Shown here in pieces: positions 1 to 8,943 of a stretch of 53,489 nt of DNA. Positions within the stretch are counted from its first letter, which is position 1, and the number at the start of each line of letters is the position of its first letter. The stretch comes from an uncultured Denitrobacterium sp. (lineage in GTDB: Bacteria > Actinomycetota > Coriobacteriia > Coriobacteriales > Eggerthellaceae). A program made the position numbers and the translations under genes. The stretch is taken from NCBI GenBank assembly GCA_905236045.1, contig CAJOOG010000050.1, positions 1-53,489 on the forward strand. The letters are read 5' to 3'. The notes beneath the pieces were generated by a model that did no database searches, had not been told where the DNA came from, and saw nothing but the letters and a program-made list of their open reading frames with translations.

Positions 1-741
1 GAGCTTCGTCTGTCTGAATGCGAAGAAACCGAGCAGGCCGATGCCCGCCACGATGAGCCCGATTTCCACCGCGACGTTCTCCGAAGAGGTCAGGCGGGAT
101 ATGCCTAAAAGCAGGCTCACCATGCCTACGAGCAAGAGCGCGACCGAGGGCGGGTCCAAGCTGACGCGGGCGAACCGGTTGGCGTTCTCGAGCAGGAACG
201 CGGAGAACAGCACGACAACGACGGCGAGCGCGGCGACGACGACGAACAGCACGCGCCAACCGAGCGAGTCCACGATGACGCCCGAAACGGAGGGGCCAAT
301 GGCCGGCGCGAAGCTGATGATGAGTCCGACGACCCCCATGGCGCTACCGCGTTTCTCGCGCGGGAAGGTGAGCATGATGATGGTGATGACCATGGGCATG
401 ACAACGCCCGTCGCCATAGCCTGCATGACGCGCCCGAGCAACAGGAAGGGAAAACTCGGCGCCGCCGCGCACACGCCTGCGGCAAGCGCGAACCATGCGA
501 TGCCGCCCAGGAATAACTTGCGCGTGGAAAAGCGCCCGACGAAAAACGCATTCATGGGGATGACGACCGCCTCGACGAGCATATACCCGCTCGTAAGCCA
601 CTGTACCGTAGTGGCCGAAACGCCGAAATCCTCCATGATAGTCGGCAACGCCGGCGAAAGGAAGGTGGCGTTCAGCACGACGAGGAGGGTCCCCGCGAGC
701 AATACGATGACGGTGAGCAACTGTTTGCGTGCTAGTCCCAT
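1..741 (-). CDS. DHA2-family MFS multidrug exporter, N-terminal part (cut by window edge)
   Basis: Reading leftwards from an ATG at 741, the frame stays open to base 1, giving 247 residues of a membrane protein that continues outside the window. It opens with a hydrophobic helix (LLTVIVLLAGTLLVVLNATF), followed by the segment SPALPTIMEDFGVSATTVQW and then WLTSGYMLVEAVVIP, which is typical of EmrB/QacA-like 14-helix proton-drug antiporters (DHA2). A GRVMQAMATGVVMP segment and a PxxGP-type motif (APAIGPSVSG) in a later helix agree with the antiporter signature. A GGGA-like ribosome site lies just before the ATG. The substrate cannot be told. The long opposite-strand open frame here is a shadow. 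Confidence 0.85.
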   Translation of the reverse strand, partial: MGLARKQLLTVIVLLAGTLLVVLNATFLSPALPTIMEDFGVSATTVQWLTSGYMLVEAVVIPMNAFFVGRFSTRKLFLGGIAWFALAAGVCAAAPSFPFLLLGRVMQAMATGVVMPMVITIIMLTFPREKRGSAMGVVGLIISFAPAIGPSVSGVIVDSLGWRVLFVVVAALAVVVVLFSAFLLENANRFARVSLDPPSVALLLVGMVSLLLGISRLTSSENVAVEIGLIVAGIGLLGFFAFRQTKL

Positions 742-781
742 GAAATGTCCCAATCTGTTATGACGTCCGTGCGGGCGTCAG

Positions 782-817
782 ATAAAAAGCGGGTCCCAAC
801 ACGTAGTCGAGACCCGC
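782..817 (-). terminator. Intrinsic terminator between the acyltransferase and the MFS gene
   Basis: On the minus strand a 7-bp perfect stem (GCGGGTC / GACCCGC, 789-795 with 811-817) is followed directly by TTTTTAT (788-782). This is a classical rho-independent terminator for transcripts coming from the acyltransferase, so the MFS gene should have its own promoter. The remaining sequence between this site and 993 holds a 48-codon open tail of no recognisable family. Confidence 0.8.
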
Positions 818-993
818 ATAGACGCCTAATGTAGCTGCGTGCTATTTCGTCGAATTGTAGCCGTTTTCCAGGATTAGCTCGCCTTCTTCATAGGAGACCC
901 ATCCATCGGTCGTGCTGCCATAGGCGCGCTCACGAAGCTTGAAAAGCGCAAATACGGAAAGATCTGGACCCGGAAGCAAAGCAACCATGCAGC

Positions 994-2031
994 TTATGGG
1001 TTGTTGTCTATGCGAATCGCCTGTCTCAACTTCTGAAACAGTCGGGCAGGCCATTGGGGCAACGCCAGCAAGCAAGCCAATACAACCGAAGCCACAATAA
1101 CAGCCCAACTAGCTATCGGCAGGTAATGCTGCAATGGATCAAACCATCCCAAACCCTTAATCGGATAGTAAATGAATGGATGCATGAAATAGACTTGGAG
1201 CGTTCGAGAGCCTAAATCGGTGAAGAGCACTCTCTTCGTCGGGGTGAGCAGAGATATCGCAAGAATCATTACCGCTGCAATAATGATGTCTGCGAAACGA
1301 ATAATCGCATCGATACTCGATGGAAATGACTTCATGTCATCGTAGGTGTTATGCCCTGTTGCCAGACCCGACATAGTGCCCGTTATGTTCTTCGGAAGCG
1401 AGAAGAGCGCCCAATAGAGCAGCACCATCAGAAGCACCGCTACGACTACAGGCCACTTCATGCGCCTTGCTTTACCGACGAATGATGCAAAATCGGAGGC
1501 GCTCAGAAAATAGCCGAAGAAATAAAAGGGGGCGTATGCGCATATTCGTCCGAGAACGAGGAAATCACCGAAGCCTGCATTAAAGGGCGCCAATACGGCG
1601 ACTAAAACGGAGAGAGGAATAACGGTTTTCAACCCCCCCCCGCGAATTTTGCTGACAACGGCCGTCGATGTGCCCAGTGCGGCCATGGCAACAAAATACC
1701 AAGGTATAGACCCCATCGTAATTAAATCGTAGTCCAGAGTAGGGTCCCAAATACGCTTCTCAAGCCATAAACCTGTATACAGCAAAAAGGCCATGACGAG
1801 ATAAAACGCAATCACGTTAATACGCAAGCCTTTCTGAGGCGTGCAGAGCTTCTTTGCGAATATGCCGCCAACGAACAAGAAGGCTGGCATATGGAACAGG
1901 TAAATCCACCGCCGCAAAACTTTAAGCGGGTAGTCGTGCTCTATGAGCATTCCCGAAAAATGCCCTATGAGCACCAGGGCAATGAGAATGAATTTCAAGT
2001 TGTCATAGAACGGTAGTCTCTGTTTAGCCAT
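994..2031 (-). CDS. Integral membrane acyltransferase 3 family protein (sugar O-acetylase type)
   Basis: The 345-residue product begins FYDNLKFILIALVLIGHFSG, the N-terminal pattern of acyltransferase 3 (PF01757) proteins, including the conserved His in the first helix. About ten hydrophobic helices follow and YLFHMPAFLFVGGIFAKK matches the second conserved block. Family members move acetyl groups onto exported polysaccharides or lipids, and the neighbouring surface-polymer region fits that role. Base composition is visibly lower in GC than the flanking genes, suggesting later acquisition. A run of nine G on the coding strand lies within the frame (Gly-Gly-Gly after an Arg). An AGGAG lies about 12 bases before the ATG. 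Substrate unknown. Confidence 0.85.
   Translation of the reverse strand: MAKQRLPFYDNLKFILIALVLIGHFSGMLIEHDYPLKVLRRWIYLFHMPAFLFVGGIFAKKLCTPQKGLRINVIAFYLVMAFLLYTGLWLEKRIWDPTLDYDLITMGSIPWYFVAMAALGTSTAVVSKIRGGGLKTVIPLSVLVAVLAPFNAGFGDFLVLGRICAYAPFYFFGYFLSASDFASFVGKARRMKWPVVVAVLLMVLLYWALFSLPKNITGTMSGLATGHNTYDDMKSFPSSIDAIIRFADIIIAAVMILAISLLTPTKRVLFTDLGSRTLQVYFMHPFIYYPIKGLGWFDPLQHYLPIASWAVIVASVVLACLLALPQWPARLFQKLRQAIRIDNNP
1633..1641. repeat. Nine-base C/G homopolymer inside the acyltransferase gene
   Basis: Nine consecutive C on the plus strand (G on the coding strand) encode three glycines in the middle of the acyltransferase. Runs of this length are prone to slipped-strand changes. A one-base gain or loss would shift the frame and truncate the enzyme. 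Here the frame is on. Confidence 0.9.
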
Positions 2032-2380
2032 TCGGTGCAGCTACTCCTCTACATCAAACAGTTGCCTAGTTGAACCGGGGTGGGGATTCTGAATTACAAC
2101 CGCTTGCAACAATCCCATTGTACAGCATGTATAACTCGCACCACCTCGTGGTAGTTCAGATTCCGCAAGGCCCTTCTCGACGATGATTCATACGAATCAT
2201 TCGGCTACAGGCGGCCGGAAGGGACTTTCATGAAATTCACCGACGTCAATTCGGGGAGAAGAATCTCGCCATTCGAGGACCAAAGCAGGACTCTGGGTTT
2301 TCGCGTCCGTCCTTTCTTTAGCCGCCGGTAGCGTGTTCAACAGCAGGGAAGCGTGTGGGAGGGGTAGGACTTGCTGGTCG
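2032..2380. other. Non-coding gap with one short inverted repeat
   Basis: No convincing gene is seen in these 349 bases. The only clear structure is ATGATTC-N4-GAATCAT at 2183-2200, a perfect 7-bp inverted repeat that could be an operator or a weak hairpin. The gap lies between the 3' end of the beta-helix gene and the start of the acyltransferase, so it should also hold the acyltransferase promoter, but no well-spaced -35/-10 pair stands out. Confidence 0.5.
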
Positions 2381-4225
2381 CTATGAAATGCTCAACGCCT
2401 TGGTGCCCGGGGCGGTGATCTTGTTGCCCTTGATCGCAATCTCGCACTTGCCATCGACGCGCACGCCGGCAGTGCCGGCCTTGACGATGGTGTTGCCCGA
2501 AACCGTGCCGGTGCAGCGGCCGTAGAAGTAGATGGCGTTCGACGAGCAGAGCCGTCCCGTCTGAGCCTTCAGCGTGTTGTTGGTCACCTTGACGCCCGTG
2601 CTCTTCTGCACCACGCGAATGATCACTTCACCGCCGCTGGCCTTGTTCTTGGAGATGCCGAGGTTCTTCGACGCGGAGACGCTGAAGCCGAAGCGGTTGT
2701 TGCGCACGACGTTTTTAGAGGCGGTGACGTTTTTGCTCTTGTCGATTCGGATGCCTGCGCCCTTCGAACCCTTCACCGTGTTTTTGGAGAAGGTGATTTT
2801 GCCCTTGGTGGTGCTGACAACGTAGATGCCGTTGGTGGAAGCGCCGGCGACGACGTTGCCGATGGCGGAGGAGGCGCCCGAGGCGCTCTTGAAGGCGATG
2901 CCGATTGCGCCACCGCTGATCGTATTGTTCTTCACCGTGGCCTTGCCGCCGGAGATGTTCACGCCGGTGCCCTTGCTGGAGTTGACGATCTTGTTGCCGG
3001 AGATGGTGCCGCTGGCCTTGTCGGAGAACAGGATGCCGGCTCCGGTCGTCTTCTTAATCGTGTTGTTCTTGACGGTAAGCTTGGAGGCGTTGACCGACCC
3101 GATGGCGTTGCCCGTGCACTTGTTCGTTTTGTTGTTGGCGACGACGCCCTTGGAGTCGTTCGCGCGCACGAGGCAGTAGCCGCCCGTGACCTTGTTGTTT
3201 AGCACCTTCGCGTTGGTGGTGCTGAAGAGGTTGACGGCGTTGCCGTCTTTGAGGGTGAACGTGCATTTCTCGACCGTCAGCCCGTCGATTGTGGCCGAGG
3301 CGTTTTCGTGATGGGTCCCCACGCCGCTATAGGTATCGGTGAACGTGCAGCCCGTGACCAGAATGTTCTTGCATGCGGAGTTGTCGAGCGGGTAGGCGGT
3401 TTTCTCTCCCTCTTTGTTGCAGAAGTCGGTGTGGACGGCTTCGGTGGAGCGGATGCGGTCGATCTTGCCTTGCGCCGTGCGCACCTTGCCGCCCCAGAAG
3501 CGCTCGGAGTCGCCCGTGAACTTCACTGCGTTGGAGAAGGTGCAGCCGACGACCTGGACGTTTTGCGTGCCCGCCACGTTGACGGCATGGTTGGTGAAGT
3601 TCTTGAAAGCGACGTTCTTGAAAGTGACGTTCTTGCCGTGCTGGATGAGGATGCACGAAACGTTCCATGTGGGATTGGACTTGCAGTTGGCGTCCCATAC
3701 GCCGCCCTCGACGGTGACGTTTTGCACTTGGGTCTGCTTGCCATGCGTACACGAGCTGTCGGTGCACACTTGGCCGCTGCTTCCGAAGTGGCAGCCCTGC
3801 ACCATGAGGGTGTTGTTCTTGACGCGCTGCAGCTGTCCCGAGTCGGTGGCGGTCTGCTTGATGGTCGCTCCGTCCATGACGAGCTTCGTGTTGGAGAAGA
3901 TGCGAATCCAGCGGTTGGCGTCGATAGTGTAGGAGCCGGCCGGCACCGTGACCGTGGTCTGGTCGCAAGATGCGAGGCTCTTTCCATATGCGAGCGCATC
4001 TGCCAGCTGGGTGGTGATGTCGCTATCGATAATGCCATAGGAGTTCAGCTGTCGGCCGGCCGCGTCGGTTACGACGACGGCCGTGGTTGCCTGCGCGGTG
4101 AGCAAGGGGGATGCCGCAGTGTCGTCGGCGTACGCATGCGCGGGCAGGATTGCTGCGAGTGCGACGACGATGGCGCACGACGCGAAGGCGGCAATGCGGG
4201 CGGGGGTCGTTCTAGCGGTTGCCAT
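2381..4225 (-). CDS. Secreted right-handed beta-helix protein
   Basis: The chosen ATG at 4225 has GGAGGAGAG upstream; an earlier in-frame ATG at 4363 would add 46 residues before the signal peptide and is unlikely. The 614-residue protein starts with a signal peptide (basic MATARTTPAR, hydrophobic stretch, AHA cleavage site near residue 32). A region with DAxxYGKSLAS and VTVPAGSYTID then resembles the pectate-lyase/P22-tailspike entry of beta-helix proteins. From about residue 130 to the end it is a ladder of short Asn/Gly-rich coils (NNTI, GNKI, KNTV), the parallel beta-helix (PbH1/NosD-like) pattern. Several Cys (for example CTDSSC) may form disulfides. No sortase motif or membrane anchor is seen at the C-terminus. 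It probably acts outside the cell as a polysaccharide lyase/hydrolase or adhesin, but no catalytic set is identifiable. Divergent from the LicD genes. Confidence 0.8.
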   Translation of the reverse strand: MATARTTPARIAAFASCAIVVALAAILPAHAYADDTAASPLLTAQATTAVVVTDAAGRQLNSYGIIDSDITTQLADALAYGKSLASCDQTTVTVPAGSYTIDANRWIRIFSNTKLVMDGATIKQTATDSGQLQRVKNNTLMVQGCHFGSSGQVCTDSSCTHGKQTQVQNVTVEGGVWDANCKSNPTWNVSCILIQHGKNVTFKNVAFKNFTNHAVNVAGTQNVQVVGCTFSNAVKFTGDSERFWGGKVRTAQGKIDRIRSTEAVHTDFCNKEGEKTAYPLDNSACKNILVTGCTFTDTYSGVGTHHENASATIDGLTVEKCTFTLKDGNAVNLFSTTNAKVLNNKVTGGYCLVRANDSKGVVANNKTNKCTGNAIGSVNASKLTVKNNTIKKTTGAGILFSDKASGTISGNKIVNSSKGTGVNISGGKATVKNNTISGGAIGIAFKSASGASSAIGNVVAGASTNGIYVVSTTKGKITFSKNTVKGSKGAGIRIDKSKNVTASKNVVRNNRFGFSVSASKNLGISKNKASGGEVIIRVVQKSTGVKVTNNTLKAQTGRLCSSNAIYFYGRCTGTVSGNTIVKAGTAGVRVDGKCEIAIKGNKITAPGTKALSIS

Positions 4226-4408
4226 GATGCTCTCTCCTCCATCCTGCGCAGGAAATCCCAACGTACCCATGATACTGAATTTTTTCCTTTGAACTGCGGT
4301 TGGCTCAAGATAATTTGGAAAGTTTCGCAAGGCGTTTTGCCAGTGGGTTTTGTGAGGGGGCATCCGTTTAATATGCGTTCCTCGGCCTTATGGGGCAGTG
4401 TTGCAGGT

Positions 4409-4414
4409 TATAAT
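4409..4414 (+). promoter_or_regulatory. -10 box for the tandem LicD gene
   Basis: A consensus TATAAT sits 37 bases before the ATG at 4451. No good -35 hexamer is seen at 16-18 bases, so only the -10 is proposed. It lies in the 225-base divergent gap with the beta-helix gene. Confidence 0.45.
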
Positions 4415-4450
4415 CCCCAAGTTATCGCTTTCCCGAAGCAAAGGAAGTCC

Positions 4451-6097
4451 ATGAACGAAATCGATAGCGCGGTGGCAGAGGTGCTCGAGTCTGCCTATAG
4501 CTGCCTTAGCAGGGAAGATGCAGAGAAGACTACCTACGATTTGCATACGAAAAGCCTTACTGTCGTGCCATCGCAAGAGGCTGGCTACGATTTAATCTCC
4601 GCGTTCAATGCGTATTGCGAAAGTCATGGCCGTATCGAGTATTTCGCATTCGCGAGCACCCTTGTCGGCGCGATTACTTATAAGGGTTTCATGCCCGGCT
4701 CATCCGATATCGAGATTGGCATGACGCGTGCAGACTTCTTTCGCCTCGAAAAGGCGTTGCGCGCCGATCCCTCAGATGAGTTCATCCTCGATGCCTACTT
4801 GGATTACGAGAAGACCGCGTATCTTCGCATGCCCATCGTGCGTTTGAGGTACCCGGATTTCATAGGGGAAGACGGGCATCTGGTGTATGGCAACGACAAC
4901 TTGCCGCTGCAGGCGAATCCCAAGCTGCGCATTTCGATATTCGATGGCATCCCCGACGACTATGATGTCTCGCGGGCATTCTATTTCGAGCTCAAAACGC
5001 TTAATCGCCGCTATGACACTTCGCGTCCCGAAAAGCAGCTCAGGCTGAGCCGCGCCATTTGGAAGCTCGCGGATTCATACAACAAAGGCCCTCGTTTGGC
5101 GCTCGGACGACTCTTTCCCAGCCGCAGTAAGACCATAAAGATCGACGAGCTCTACCCTCTGCGCAAAATACCCTTCGGTCCGACTGAGATTATGTGCCCT
5201 TGCGTTACGACCCCCTGGGTTATCGAAGATAGCGACAGGGAGCTCGAGCAGGTGCAATGCCTGCAGAAAGATGCACTTAAGATAGCCGCCGAAATCGACC
5301 GGATCTGTCGGGCGAACGATATCGGCTATTTCATTTGCGGTGGTACGATGCTCGGCTATGTGCGGCACGGTGGCTTCATTCCATGGGACGACGATATAGA
5401 CGTGGGCATGCTCCGTGCCGACTACGAGAAGTTCCTTAAAATCGCCCCGAGCCAGCTCGGCCCCGAGTTTTTCCTGCAGACGCGCGAAAGCGACCCGAAT
5501 ATCCCGTATTTGTTCTCGAAGGTGAGGTTGCGCGGCACCGAATACATTACGGCCTACAATGAGTTCCGTGATTTCGACAAGGGCATCTGCGTCGATGTGT
5601 TCCCCTTTGACAAGGCGCCGGTTGGCGATTGGAGAATGGTGGAGTTCAGGAAGAAAGTGGACGCGCTTATCAGAAATCACAATTCCACGGTAAATCGCCA
5701 GGTCCCGAAAGAGGGGCTCGACAGTCGTCGGGCTGCGAACCCGATAGAGTTTCTCGAGCAGGCCGTCATGCGTGCCCGCCATCGGAAGTATTGGGATAAA
5801 TCGCTGATGGATACGCAGAGGGCGTATGACGAAACGGTCACCCTGTTCAACGGGGACGATTCGATGCGGTTCGTGGCCAGCTACGTGGCGACGTTCACCT
5901 GCGTCCACCTTGATGATTTGCTTCCATACCGCGATGTCGACTTCGAAGGCATTACGTTGAAGGTGCCGAATCACCCCGAGGTGTTCCTGCAGATGCAATA
6001 CGGTAACTTCATGGCTATCCCGATGCCTCACCAGCAACGCGGGCATGGCCTATTGCGTTGGAAGGGAACGGAGAAGTCTTCGGACGACTTCAGTTAG
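4451..6097 (+). CDS. Tandem LicD-family phosphotransferase with degenerate first unit
   Basis: The 548-residue product holds two LicD-type nucleotidyltransferase-fold units. The second (about residues 275-530) is canonical: GGTMLGYVRHGGFIPW followed by DDDIDVG near residue 312, the metal-binding acidic cluster of LicD/fukutin enzymes, and a later CVDVFPFD block. The first unit (about 45-230) keeps the same spacing (FASTLVGAITYKGFMP) but its acidic cluster reads SSDIEIG, so it is probably inactive or structural. LicD enzymes transfer phosphocholine or, in the FKRP/fukutin branch, polyol phosphate from CDP-activated donors to glycans. The cytosolic protein has no signal peptide. AAAGGAAG lies before the ATG at 4451; the frame is open far upstream but lacks coding character there. 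The next LicD gene starts 7 bases after its stop, so the two form an operon. Confidence 0.85.
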   Translation: MNEIDSAVAEVLESAYSCLSREDAEKTTYDLHTKSLTVVPSQEAGYDLISAFNAYCESHGRIEYFAFASTLVGAITYKGFMPGSSDIEIGMTRADFFRLEKALRADPSDEFILDAYLDYEKTAYLRMPIVRLRYPDFIGEDGHLVYGNDNLPLQANPKLRISIFDGIPDDYDVSRAFYFELKTLNRRYDTSRPEKQLRLSRAIWKLADSYNKGPRLALGRLFPSRSKTIKIDELYPLRKIPFGPTEIMCPCVTTPWVIEDSDRELEQVQCLQKDALKIAAEIDRICRANDIGYFICGGTMLGYVRHGGFIPWDDDIDVGMLRADYEKFLKIAPSQLGPEFFLQTRESDPNIPYLFSKVRLRGTEYITAYNEFRDFDKGICVDVFPFDKAPVGDWRMVEFRKKVDALIRNHNSTVNRQVPKEGLDSRRAANPIEFLEQAVMRARHRKYWDKSLMDTQRAYDETVTLFNGDDSMRFVASYVATFTCVHLDDLLPYRDVDFEGITLKVPNHPEVFLQMQYGNFMAIPMPHQQRGHGLLRWKGTEKSSDDFS

Positions 6098-6104
6098 GCT
6101 GCTC

Positions 6105-8327
6105 ATGTCTGCACTCGACAATCTGAACTACGCGCCACGCGTGAACATCGCCTCCGACTGGCAGGCGGAGCTGCTCGATTTGCTGAAGGTTCTCGACAAG
6201 GTTTGCTCCGACCACGGAATTACCTATTCCATTGCTTTCGGCGGCCTGCTCGGAGCGGTGAGGCACCGCGGTTTCATTCCCTGGGATAATGACGTCGACA
6301 TCGTCATGGACGAGCGCAATTACAACCGACTGCGCGATCTGGCTCTTGCCGATGCTCTTCCAGAGGGATACGCGTTCGTCGACCGTGCGACGGAGCCCGA
6401 CTATCCGCTTCTGTTCGGCAGGTTCGTAGATCTGAACACCTCCTGCCCTCTCAGCACGTCTTCGTTCAACGGGGGAACCCACGGCCTGTTCGTCGATGTG
6501 TTCATATTGTTTCCACTGCCGGACGATGCCGAGCAGCAGGAAGACGCCGTCTGCGCGTTTCTGGTTTGGGAGCAACTCATGTGCCGGTACAAACGTCGTT
6601 CGAAGTATCGCAACGCGCGTTTCCACAAACGCTGGCGACGTCTTGTCGGGTACCAGGACAGGCGTGGGCGCGAGAAGGCCCTCGAGCGCGCCGAAAGCGA
6701 ATTTCGCGCGCTTATCCCCGAGTTCGAGGAATCGACCTGGTGTTTTCATGGCAGCGGGGGAGCGTTCAACGGGTTCGGACGATTCAGAACGGAATGGTTC
6801 GTGAACCCCGTGCGCATTCCTTTCGAAGATGCGATGCTCTGCGCTCCGAGCGATCCAGTTGGATTCTTCGAGCAGCGTTACGGCGGCGGTTGGAGGGAGT
6901 GCCCCTCTAACGAGAGTTTCCATACCTACTCCGGCGCCGATTTGAACATTCCCGGTCCTGTGATCTCCGAGGATTACATGCAGCTCATCGACCAAGAAGC
7001 TGCCGTCCGCGATTTCTTCCGGCACACGGATTTGCAAATACGGGAATCGGCTCTTCTCTACGAAACCACGGTACCGCGCCTCGAGGCGCTTGCCGAGCTT
7101 CATGCCCGTTCGCGCAGCGATAACGTGCGCGAACTCGAATGCGTGCGACGTTTTGCCGGACCGGAGGCCTCGCAAGCTTCCCCCGAAGAGGCCAAGAGCG
7201 CACTTGGCAAGCTCAAGCCCATCGTCGCGCTCATGCAGGATAAGGAGCTCGCTCGCTGGCGTATCGTCGCTCCAATCGACAGCGCGGTCCTCTCGGCGGT
7301 GCTCTGGGCGCAATTCCTGGCGGATCCGCGGTATTGGGAGGTTGCCAAGGTCATCGAATCCTACCGTGCGGATGAGAAACGCTGCACTTTCAACTCGTCT
7401 GAAGCGAACACGCGCCTCGAGCGGGCCCTCGGCGCATGCGGCGATCTTTATCGCGCTATAGATTTCGATGATGGGGAGCTTCTCGGGAAGGCGCGCGATG
7501 CGCTGATGAGTCTCTGTCCCACGACGATGCATGCCGCGACGGCGCAAGCTTGGGCGATTTCGTCGGACCCGGTTGCCTGCCTTGCCTTTACGGCCTCGCT
7601 TCCCGCAGATTACCGAAAGGGCGATTACCTAGCGCTTCTCGAGGCGCGCTGTCTTTTCGCGTGCAATCGTGCGGACGAGGGCGCACAGGTGCTCGGCGGG
7701 CTTGCTGCGCGAACGAATAACGGCATGGTGATGCTTGCCATAAACGACCTGGCTTCAAAACTCGGACTCGGCATTGTCGCAAAACCGCGGCCCATCAAGA
7801 AGAAGAAGCGGAAGCGCCCGAAGAACCGCTTCAAGAGCCTGCGCAGCTTCGGTGCGCAAGGCGCCATGAGTAGTTTGAGACATCATGTCCGAGCCTCCTC
7901 CCTGAAGGTCGAAAAGCTCGACGAGGTGCGTGCCCAGCTTGCCATGTGCGCCGAACGCATCGATCGCTATCATGCGATTAGGCGGCTTTCGAGCGAACGG
8001 TTCAAGACATGGGAGACGATGTATCCTCGACGTGAATTGGTCCGGGAGGCTATTCCCAAAGGCCCCGACGCGGTAATGAAGGTGGCCCGCGCCTACATCG
8101 AGGCGTCCTATCGCGTGTATGATGGCGATGGTTTCGGCCTGTATGTTGACGAGCTGTGTCTTCAGGCGGGTATCTTGGTTTTCCTGCGCGATCGGGGTCA
8201 GGAATTCGTCGACGACTTCCTTGCCAAGATTCCCGAGCAGCATAAGGAGGATATCGATGTCATGCTGAAACGCAAAGGCGTCGATCATCCCTATTTTCGG
8301 AGCGGCTGGTCTGCCACGGCACGCTAG
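6105..8327 (+). CDS. LicD-family phosphotransferase with long helical C-terminal region
   Basis: The ATG at 6105 follows the previous stop by 7 bases; its ribosome site is weak, which suggests translational coupling. The 740-residue protein begins with a LicD domain (about 20-290): GGLLGAVRHRGFIPW then DNDVDIV at 61-67, so the metal-binding Asp residues at 61, 63 and 65 are kept, and GLFVDVFILFPL completes the core. After residue 300 it is alpha-helical and Ala/Leu/Glu-rich, reminiscent of TPR-like repeats. A very basic patch (KKKKRKRPKNRFK, near 570) could contact membrane or an anionic polymer. The likely role is transfer of a phospho-alcohol from a CDP donor onto a surface glycan. The donor is not evident. 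It ends convergent to tagD. Confidence 0.85.
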   Translation: MSALDNLNYAPRVNIASDWQAELLDLLKVLDKVCSDHGITYSIAFGGLLGAVRHRGFIPWDNDVDIVMDERNYNRLRDLALADALPEGYAFVDRATEPDYPLLFGRFVDLNTSCPLSTSSFNGGTHGLFVDVFILFPLPDDAEQQEDAVCAFLVWEQLMCRYKRRSKYRNARFHKRWRRLVGYQDRRGREKALERAESEFRALIPEFEESTWCFHGSGGAFNGFGRFRTEWFVNPVRIPFEDAMLCAPSDPVGFFEQRYGGGWRECPSNESFHTYSGADLNIPGPVISEDYMQLIDQEAAVRDFFRHTDLQIRESALLYETTVPRLEALAELHARSRSDNVRELECVRRFAGPEASQASPEEAKSALGKLKPIVALMQDKELARWRIVAPIDSAVLSAVLWAQFLADPRYWEVAKVIESYRADEKRCTFNSSEANTRLERALGACGDLYRAIDFDDGELLGKARDALMSLCPTTMHAATAQAWAISSDPVACLAFTASLPADYRKGDYLALLEARCLFACNRADEGAQVLGGLAARTNNGMVMLAINDLASKLGLGIVAKPRPIKKKKRKRPKNRFKSLRSFGAQGAMSSLRHHVRASSLKVEKLDEVRAQLAMCAERIDRYHAIRRLSSERFKTWETMYPRRELVREAIPKGPDAVMKVARAYIEASYRVYDGDGFGLYVDELCLQAGILVFLRDRGQEFVDDFLAKIPEQHKEDIDVMLKRKGVDHPYFRSGWSATAR

Positions 8328-8344
8328 GGCTTGCAGACGAGGGC

Positions 8345-8821
8345 TTACAGGCCCTTGTTGAGGTGCTGTTTTACCTGCGTTGTGGATATGCCGGGCGTTC
8401 GGTCGAGGTAGACGAGATTGCAGCAGTCGCGCAAGAATTCGAATCGGTCGCTTCCCGCCCAGTCTCCGCCCATGACCACGATGTCGATTCCGTAGCGTTT
8501 CACGTCTTCTCTCTTCTGGTCCCAAGAGTACTCGGGGATGACGAGGTCGACGTAGCGAATCGCCTCGAGCATTTCGCGGCGCACTTCGTAAGGGTAGAAG
8601 CTCTTCTTGCCCTTGGTCGCATTGAACTCGTCTGTCGAGAGCGCGACCACCAGATAATCGCCAAGCGAAGCGGCGCGCCTGAGCAGGCGAGTGTGTCCGT
8701 AGTGGAGCAAGTCGTAGGTTCCATAGGTGAGTACGCGCTTCAGTCCGGTGTACGATCGGTCCACGCTGAGCCCATCGACTATCTCGAGCTTGTCGTTGGA
8801 AATATCGTGTGGCGGCGTCAT
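8345..8821 (-). CDS. tagD: Glycerol-3-phosphate cytidylyltransferase (TagD type)
   Basis: The 158-residue enzyme makes CDP-glycerol from CTP and sn-glycerol-3-phosphate, the donor used by TagF-family enzymes for teichoic acids. Seen in sequence: LTYGTYDLLHYGH with the HxGH nucleotide-binding motif (H40, H43), then VALSTDEFNATKGKK, and the C-terminal RTPGISTTQVK signature (RTxGISTT). GGAGG is 7 bases before the chosen ATG at 8821. About 25 extra residues precede the core compared with the roughly 130-residue Bacillus enzyme. An upstream start at 9079 adds only unlikely sequence. It is transcribed away from the LicD-GDPD gene and supplies the two TagF homologues further on. Confidence 0.93.
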   Translation of the reverse strand: MTPPHDISNDKLEIVDGLSVDRSYTGLKRVLTYGTYDLLHYGHTRLLRRAASLGDYLVVALSTDEFNATKGKKSFYPYEVRREMLEAIRYVDLVIPEYSWDQKREDVKRYGIDIVVMGGDWAGSDRFEFLRDCCNLVYLDRTPGISTTQVKQHLNKGL

Positions 8822-8937
8822 GTGAAATCCTCCGAATCGTTTTACGCTGCGGACGAGTGAGGGAGCCACTTGCCTTGTCGCTGCGCGGAATCCCCGGCCA
8901 ACTCGATTGCCATTGGCGCGACTTTCTATGCGCACCC

Positions 8938-8943
8938 ATTGTA
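8938..8943 (-). promoter_or_regulatory. Extended -10 element for tagD
   Basis: On the minus strand TGATACAAT occurs about 117 bases before the tagD start. The TG before the hexamer fits an extended -10, and no -35 is apparent. It lies in the 302-base divergent gap 8822-9123, which otherwise holds only the opposing promoter listed next. Confidence 0.35.

Noticed and set aside
842-1108. Possible 88-residue minus-strand protein overlapping the acyltransferase 3' end
   Set aside because: The first half overlaps the acyltransferase in another frame and no family or ribosome site is evident. The last 48 codons could be a gene remnant, but this cannot be supported.
3308-4450. Long plus-strand open frame upstream of the tandem LicD gene
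   Set aside because: It is antisense to the beta-helix gene and has no domain-like sequence. The LicD start at 4451 has the ribosome site and the family N-terminus.
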